10,058 bases of DNA. Origin: CAYLYM01 sp964387645. Its GTDB lineage: Bacteria > Calditrichota > Calditrichia > RBG-13-44-9. A program made the position numbers and the translations under genes. The notes beneath the pieces were generated by a model. That model saw nothing but the letters and a program-made list of their open reading frames with translations, had not been told where the DNA came from and made no database searches. Positions 6,347 to 10,058 of this stretch are shown in pieces (within the stretch, counting starts at the first letter, position 1; every line of letters begins with the position of its first letter). Location of the stretch: positions 1 through 10,058 of the forward strand of contig CAYLYM010000132.1 in the NCBI GenBank assembly GCA_964387645.1. Reading direction: 5' to 3'.

Positions 6347-7237
6347 CTATCCGAATATCCGGTCTTCCCTCAGTTTATCTATTAACTGGCTTATGCCTTT
6401 CTTAGTAGGCTCAATAATTTCATGTTCTCCCCCAGCCAGAACAACGGATTCTACTTTAAGAACTTTCGTTGGAGAACCAATAATTCCACAACGAGCAGGA
6501 TCAAGCTGGAGTTCCTCCATTGTTAAGGTCGGGATATATAATCCATTGGAAATATATTCTTCTTTCAAATTATCAATGTAAAACAGCGAATTGGTTTCGG
6601 CCATCTTTTCTAGCTCTAAAAGAGATTTAGCATTTTTATAAGCCATAACCTTTGTAGCCCGGAATGGACGGGGTTCAGCGGCTTCTTTAATAACGGTCAT
6701 AAGTATAGGGAGCTGACATTCTAGGATCTCATATCCTCCATCAATTCTTCGTCTAACCCGAATCTTATTTTTGGAAATATTTTGGATTTCTTCAACATAA
6801 GTGACCTGAGGAATTCCCAATTTTTCGGCAGTCTGAGGTCCAACCTGCGCTGTATCACCATCGATAGCCTGACGACCAGCAAAAATTAAATCATACTCTC
6901 CAATCTTCTTAATGGCTTCGCTTAAAACATAGGAAGTGGCCAGTGTGTCGGCTCCAGCAAATTTTCGATCACTAATCAGATAAACCTCATCAGCACCCAT
7001 GTAAAGACTTTCTCGCAAAACTTCCGAAGCTTTTGGCGGTCCCATAGTAATTGCAGTGACCTTACCGCCATATTTTTCTTTTACTCGCAAGGCCAATTCT
7101 AATGCGACTTTGTCTTCAGGGTTAAAAATGGCTGGTAATTTCGCCCGATTAACGGTTCCATCAGGACGCATTACCTCCCCTGAAATGTTTGCTGTATCAG
7201 GAACTTGTTTAACCATTACAATGGACCGGTAACTCAT
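6347..7237 (-). CDS. etfB: Electron transfer flavoprotein beta subunit, bifurcating-type sequence
   Basis: This 296-residue subunit forms the ETF heterodimer with EtfA. It opens IVMVKQVPDTANISGEV and has the early INPEDKVALE-like motif as IFNPEDKVALELAL. Then come ESLYMGADEVYLISD, AGADTLATSYVLSEAI and GRQAIDGDTAQVGPQ (121-135), and finally the amphipathic recognition-loop region around KEAAEPRPFRATKVMAY. In classical ETFs the motif at 121-135 helps bind AMP. The GDTAQVGP version is the one found with FAD in bifurcating ETFs of Clostridium, Acidaminococcus and Megasphaera. Length exceeds the ~250 residues of mitochondrial-type EtfB because of the carboxy-terminal tail. It is the first gene of the operon. 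The ATG at 7237 has AAAGGAG four bases upstream. Bifurcation is inferred from sequence style, not shown. Confidence 0.96.
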   Translation of the reverse strand: MSYRSIVMVKQVPDTANISGEVMRPDGTVNRAKLPAIFNPEDKVALELALRVKEKYGGKVTAITMGPPKASEVLRESLYMGADEVYLISDRKFAGADTLATSYVLSEAIKKIGEYDLIFAGRQAIDGDTAQVGPQTAEKLGIPQVTYVEEIQNISKNKIRVRRRIDGGYEILECQLPILMTVIKEAAEPRPFRATKVMAYKNAKSLLELEKMAETNSLFYIDNLKEEYISNGLYIPTLTMEELQLDPARCGIIGSPTKVLKVESVVLAGGEHEIIEPTKKGISQLIDKLREDRIFG

Positions 7238-7387
7238 GATACTCCTTTCTGCAATCTTTGAAAGAGAAGAATATAATGAAAAATGATAAAAAAATGAAAA
7301 TGAAATCTAAAATTCAAGAATTACCTCAATTTCTACACAAAATCATTTATATTTTTCTATCAGAAATGTTTATTTTTTCAATATTCC

Positions 7388-7417
7388 ATAATATAAGTTC
7401 TCTTATTGACCAACCAA
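7388..7417 (-). promoter_or_regulatory. Candidate promoter of the etfB-etfA-dehydrogenase operon
   Basis: On the minus strand TTGGTT (7412-7417) is followed after 18 bases by TATTAT (7388-7393). This would leave a pyrimidine-rich leader of about 145 bases before the etfB ATG. Spacing is one base longer than ideal and both boxes are partial matches. The 7238-7482 gap shows no other clear signal, and no good terminator for the upstream peptidase gene, so read-through into the operon is possible. Confidence 0.3.
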
Positions 7418-7482
7418 CTAAACTCTCTTTAAAATTGGAAAGTTTTTGTATTCCTGTTTAATTTAAAATTTCTGAGATTTCA

Positions 7483-9507
7483 TTATTTTTTCAAGTATTT
7501 ATCAAACCATTTTTTTGTTCTTCTTATTGAATCTAAAAAATGATTAGGCTCTTTATTAATACCGTGATTTTCCCGCGGATAAACTACGAATTTAACATCT
7601 CTTCCCAATGTGTTCAAAGCCTGATACATTTCCTGTGAATTGGCAAGATTCGTATAACGGTCTTTACTGCCATGTAAGATAAGAACAGGAGTTTTTATTC
7701 GGTTTACATAAAATGCAGGGGAATATTTGACATAAGGATGATCTTGATTTATAGGTTTTTCCCAATAATAGATTCCTAAATACATTTTTTCCCAGGCTGG
7801 CTGCCAGGAATTACTCCAATCCGTAAAGAGGCTAAAAATACCAAATTTGGATACAGCCGCAGCAAAGCGATCTGTTTGAGAGATAATCCAATTGGTCAAA
7901 AAGCCGCCATAGCTTCCACCCGTGACTCCCATGCGAGCCTCATCGATGAATCCTTCACTAATTAATGAATCGATTCCAGACATAATATCCTGGAAATCAA
8001 TTCCCCCCATATGTCCTCCAACTTTATACCAGATGGCCTTCCCAAAAGCGTCGTCATAACCACTGCTTCCCCGCGGATTAGGAGCAAATACCACATAGTC
8101 ATCTGATGTAAATAATTGAGGAAAATTATATTGCCTGAAAGCTTGTCTAAACCGTCCATAAGGTCCACCATGTACAGTCAAAATAAGTGGATATTTCTTT
8201 TTTGGATCAAAATTCACAGGGAGAAACAGAAGCCCCTCAATTTGTTCTCCATCAACGCTTTTCCAGCGATATATTTTCTGCGAACCCCAGTGGAATTTCT
8301 CTAATTGTTTGCTGTAATTGGTGAGCAATTTTTGTTTACCTTTTTCTAAAAAGGCAATTTCTGGTAAATGGTTAGCATTCTCCCAGAGATAGTACAGTTG
8401 TTCTTTCTGATTTACTGAAGAAATTTCGATCACATTTCCTGCAAGCGGGGTTATTTTCTGATATTTTTTCTTTTTATTTTTAAGATTTAGCCTGTAGAGA
8501 TGGGTTTCAGTGCCTTCAGCGACCTGGATTATCAGGCTCTTTCCGTCAGGACACCATCGGTAATCCAATATGGAGCGATGTAAATCCTTTGTAATCGTCA
8601 GCGTGTCCGGTTTTCCCAAATGATGAATATCAAAGGCGATGCGTGCTAAATCTGTTTCGGCAAATTCTATGTCCGGTGTGGTCTGATTTATGTATGTTAT
8701 CCAGCGATCATCTGGAGAAAATCGGGGCTGTGTTTCTGGGCCAGGAAAATCTGTCAATTGAAATTTTTCTCCGGTATATATTTGCAATAACCACAAATCA
8801 TATTTCTGTTCATCATTATATTTCCCGGTATAATTCGTTTGGTAAACAATCCATTTTCCGTCGTTCGAGAGTGAAAAATTATCCACACCAGGATCCAATT
8901 CTGCTACGATCCGACTGGTTTTATCAGCAGGATTTACAAGTAAAAATATTTTATTCGTTTGAACAGAATCTTTTACCACCTCGTCAAATTTCATTTTTTC
9001 CCGACGTTTATGGTAAATTTTAGCTGAATCCGGTAAAGAAGCTTCGGTGAGAACAATAAGAAATCGTCCATCTGGACTCCATTCATATTCCTCTACATCT
9101 TTATCGAGTGCGGTTAATTGTTGTGGGTCGCCGCCTCGCATATCTAAAAGCCAGAGTTGTTCTACTCCTGATTGCACATGACCTGAGGCGTCGATATACT
9201 CGCGATCCGATATAAAGGCGATCCAATTACCATCAGGAGACCATTGCGGCGATTTATCGTTATTGATAGAAAAAGTCAAACGACGTGGTTGAGCAGAACA
9301 ATTCTCCAGATACCAGAGTTGGGTATGCCACTTACTATTCTGAAAATCGGGAATTCTGATCGTGAAAACAAATTGACTACGCTGTGGATGAACCGATAGT
9401 TGCCTGGGGTATTTTAAATCGAGCAAATCCTTGGGTTGAATCTTTGCTTGAACAAATGTCATTTGAATAATGACGAAAAAGACCAATACTATTCTCCAAA
9501 ATTTCAT
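7483..9507 (-). CDS. Secreted S9-family peptidase (prolyl oligopeptidase / acylaminoacyl-peptidase type)
   Basis: This encodes a 674-residue serine peptidase that would trim oligopeptides outside the cytoplasm. Residues 1-21 form a signal peptide: a Lys/Arg start, a hydrophobic VLVFFVII core and FVQA before K22. The middle is a TolB/PD40-like beta-propeller, with WSPDG at 89 and 143, FSPDDRW at 263 and WCPDGK at 318. The alpha/beta-hydrolase domain follows, with HGGP (446-449) and NPRGSSGY. The triad is complete: S532 in GGSYGG, D616 in HGSKDRY and H648 in ENHG. The frame is open to an ATG at 9555, but I chose 9507: GGAGG lies five bases upstream and the choice puts the signal peptide at the amino terminus. 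The gene stands alone between the etf operon and a divergent glycosyltransferase. Dipeptidyl- versus acylaminoacyl-peptidase activity cannot be told. Confidence 0.94.
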   Translation of the reverse strand: MKFWRIVLVFFVIIQMTFVQAKIQPKDLLDLKYPRQLSVHPQRSQFVFTIRIPDFQNSKWHTQLWYLENCSAQPRRLTFSINNDKSPQWSPDGNWIAFISDREYIDASGHVQSGVEQLWLLDMRGGDPQQLTALDKDVEEYEWSPDGRFLIVLTEASLPDSAKIYHKRREKMKFDEVVKDSVQTNKIFLLVNPADKTSRIVAELDPGVDNFSLSNDGKWIVYQTNYTGKYNDEQKYDLWLLQIYTGEKFQLTDFPGPETQPRFSPDDRWITYINQTTPDIEFAETDLARIAFDIHHLGKPDTLTITKDLHRSILDYRWCPDGKSLIIQVAEGTETHLYRLNLKNKKKKYQKITPLAGNVIEISSVNQKEQLYYLWENANHLPEIAFLEKGKQKLLTNYSKQLEKFHWGSQKIYRWKSVDGEQIEGLLFLPVNFDPKKKYPLILTVHGGPYGRFRQAFRQYNFPQLFTSDDYVVFAPNPRGSSGYDDAFGKAIWYKVGGHMGGIDFQDIMSGIDSLISEGFIDEARMGVTGGSYGGFLTNWIISQTDRFAAAVSKFGIFSLFTDWSNSWQPAWEKMYLGIYYWEKPINQDHPYVKYSPAFYVNRIKTPVLILHGSKDRYTNLANSQEMYQALNTLGRDVKFVVYPRENHGINKEPNHFLDSIRRTKKWFDKYLKK

Positions 9508-9789
9508 TATTTCCTCCTTAGTCATATAAAAGATTTTTAATTTATAAATGGTCATATTTAACTCAAAACAAAAAGAAAATATAAATTATTTCTTTATTAA
9601 TACCATGTAGAATTGTTTCTCATCTACAGAATTTTCACATGACAATTTAACTTAATGCTAAATCTTTTAAGGGGATGATTGAAATTAGAAATTAATTTTT
9701 TAAATTTACGACTTGATGTGTCGAAATTAAAAATAAAGAATAAACTGTTTGTGGAAAAATGAAGTATAGATAAAAAAAGGGTGGCTATA
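9508..9789. other. Divergent intergenic region between peptidase and glycosyltransferase genes
   Basis: This 282-base AT-rich stretch separates two genes read outward and should contain promoters for both. A GGAGG site for the peptidase lies at its left edge. AAGGGTGG for the glycosyltransferase lies at its right edge, ending five bases before the ATG. No pair of promoter boxes is convincing: TTGTTT-17-TTTATA on the minus strand near the peptidase is weak. A small inverted repeat, TGTAGA (9606-9611) / TCTACA (9623-9628), has no T-run after it. I see no gene here. Confidence 0.5.
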
Positions 9790-10058
9790 ATGAATACAGA
9801 AACCATAAAACGAATTGGTTTTATTTCAACTCGTATTGCCGGGACTGATGGCGTCTCATTAGAGATTGAAAAATGGGCCCATATACTGGAAAGAAATCGG
9901 TTCGACTGCTTTTATTTTGCCGGTGAAATCGATCGGGATAAATCTGTGTCATTCAAAGTAGACGAAGCACATTTTGAACATCCCGATATTCTGCATATAA
10001 CCCAGAATGTTTTCGGTGTGACTTGCCGACCCATGGAAATCTCTGAAAAAGTCGGTGT
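9790..10058 (+). CDS. GT4-like glycosyltransferase, amino-terminal part, cut by the window edge
   Basis: From the ATG at 9790 the frame stays open to the edge, giving 89 codons. The protein reads KRIGFISTRIAGTDGVSLEI, then EKWAHILERNRFDCFYFAGE and DEAHFEHPDIL. This matches the start of family-4 (GT-B fold) glycosyltransferases: a first beta strand, then the glycine-containing GTDGVSLE loop that lies near the sugar-acceptor site, then an alternating alpha/beta pattern. Such enzymes add sugars to lipids, glycans or small solutes; the product here cannot be told. The nucleotide-sugar site lies beyond the edge. AAGGGTGG lies five bases before the ATG. An in-frame GTG at 9781 sits inside that ribosome site, so ATG is preferred. 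It is the only plus-strand gene. Confidence 0.82.
   Translation, partial: MNTETIKRIGFISTRIAGTDGVSLEIEKWAHILERNRFDCFYFAGEIDRDKSVSFKVDEAHFEHPDILHITQNVFGVTCRPMEISEKVG

Noticed and set aside
7258..7461. Open plus-strand frame of 67 codons in the gap before etfB
   Set aside because: It is Lys/Met-rich low-complexity translation of AT-rich DNA, has no convincing ribosome site, and covers the probable etf operon promoter and leader.
8116..9023. Plus-strand frames at 8116-8304 and 8643-9023, and a minus frame at 7962-8171, inside the peptidase gene
   Set aside because: The peptidase frame is continuous with intact motifs through all of these; none of the frames resembles a known protein.
9508..9555. 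Longer amino terminus of the S9 peptidase (extra 16 residues)
   Set aside because: It would bury the signal peptide and ignore the GGAGG site directly before the ATG at 9507.
9606..9647. Inverted repeats TGTAGA/TCTACA and AATTGT/ACAATT in the divergent gap
   Set aside because: Only six-base arms with long loops in AT-rich DNA, no T-run and no clear relation to promoter boxes; expected by chance.
9624..9806. Minus-strand frame of 60 codons opposite the glycosyltransferase start
   Set aside because: Phe/Ser/Asn-rich translation of AT-rich intergenic DNA, no ribosome site, and it overlaps the start of a recognisable plus-strand gene.

Overview
The window is a compact, AT-rich bacterial segment. 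Seven protein genes, one gene remnant and one very short gene lie on the minus strand, apart from a single plus-strand gene that enters at the right end. Good Shine-Dalgarno sites (GGAGG, AAGGAG, AGAGG) sit before most genes. The gene content is a butyryl/acyl-CoA dehydrogenase with an ETF of the electron-bifurcating sequence type, a secreted S9 peptidase and a GT4-like glycosyltransferase. The repertoire would fit a fermentative or anaerobic lineage, perhaps in the FCB superphylum (Calditrichota, Ignavibacteriota or Marinimicrobia-like). This placement is inference from gene style only. No rRNA, tRNA, CRISPR array, IS element or phage gene was seen.

Left part (1-3301, all minus strand). The amino-terminal third of a cysteine desulfurase runs off the left edge (1-341). 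Next is a CDF-family metal efflux transporter (624-1823). Then comes a small transcription unit read right to left: a promoter with a perfect TTGACA box (3384-3412) and an AT palindrome at the expected start point; a broken short-chain dehydrogenase (2853-3301); a HAD-family 5'(3')-deoxyribonucleotidase (2227-2856) whose ATG overlaps the remnant's TGA; a 35-residue Lys/Arg-rich protein (2107-2214); and a strong intrinsic terminator (2049-2080).

Middle (3538-7237, minus strand). This is a tight three-gene operon, etfB - etfA - acyl-CoA dehydrogenase, with 8-9 nt gaps and a hairpin after the last gene. EtfA/EtfB exchange electrons with the dehydrogenase during acyl-CoA oxidation or enoyl-CoA reduction. 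EtfB carries the GRQAIDGDTAQVGP stretch typical of clostridial-type bifurcating ETFs.

Right part (7483-10058). A secreted S9 prolyl-oligopeptidase-family enzyme with an intact Ser-Asp-His triad (7483-9507, minus) is followed by a divergent intergenic region. The amino terminus of a GT4-like glycosyltransferase (9790-10058, plus) then runs off the right edge.

Most genes are ordinary. The parts that merit a second look are the decayed dehydrogenase and its coupling to the nucleotidase, the promoter/palindrome in front of it, the unrecognised 35-residue basic protein, and the ETF/long dehydrogenase combination. No convincing new defence, mobile or RNA system was found.
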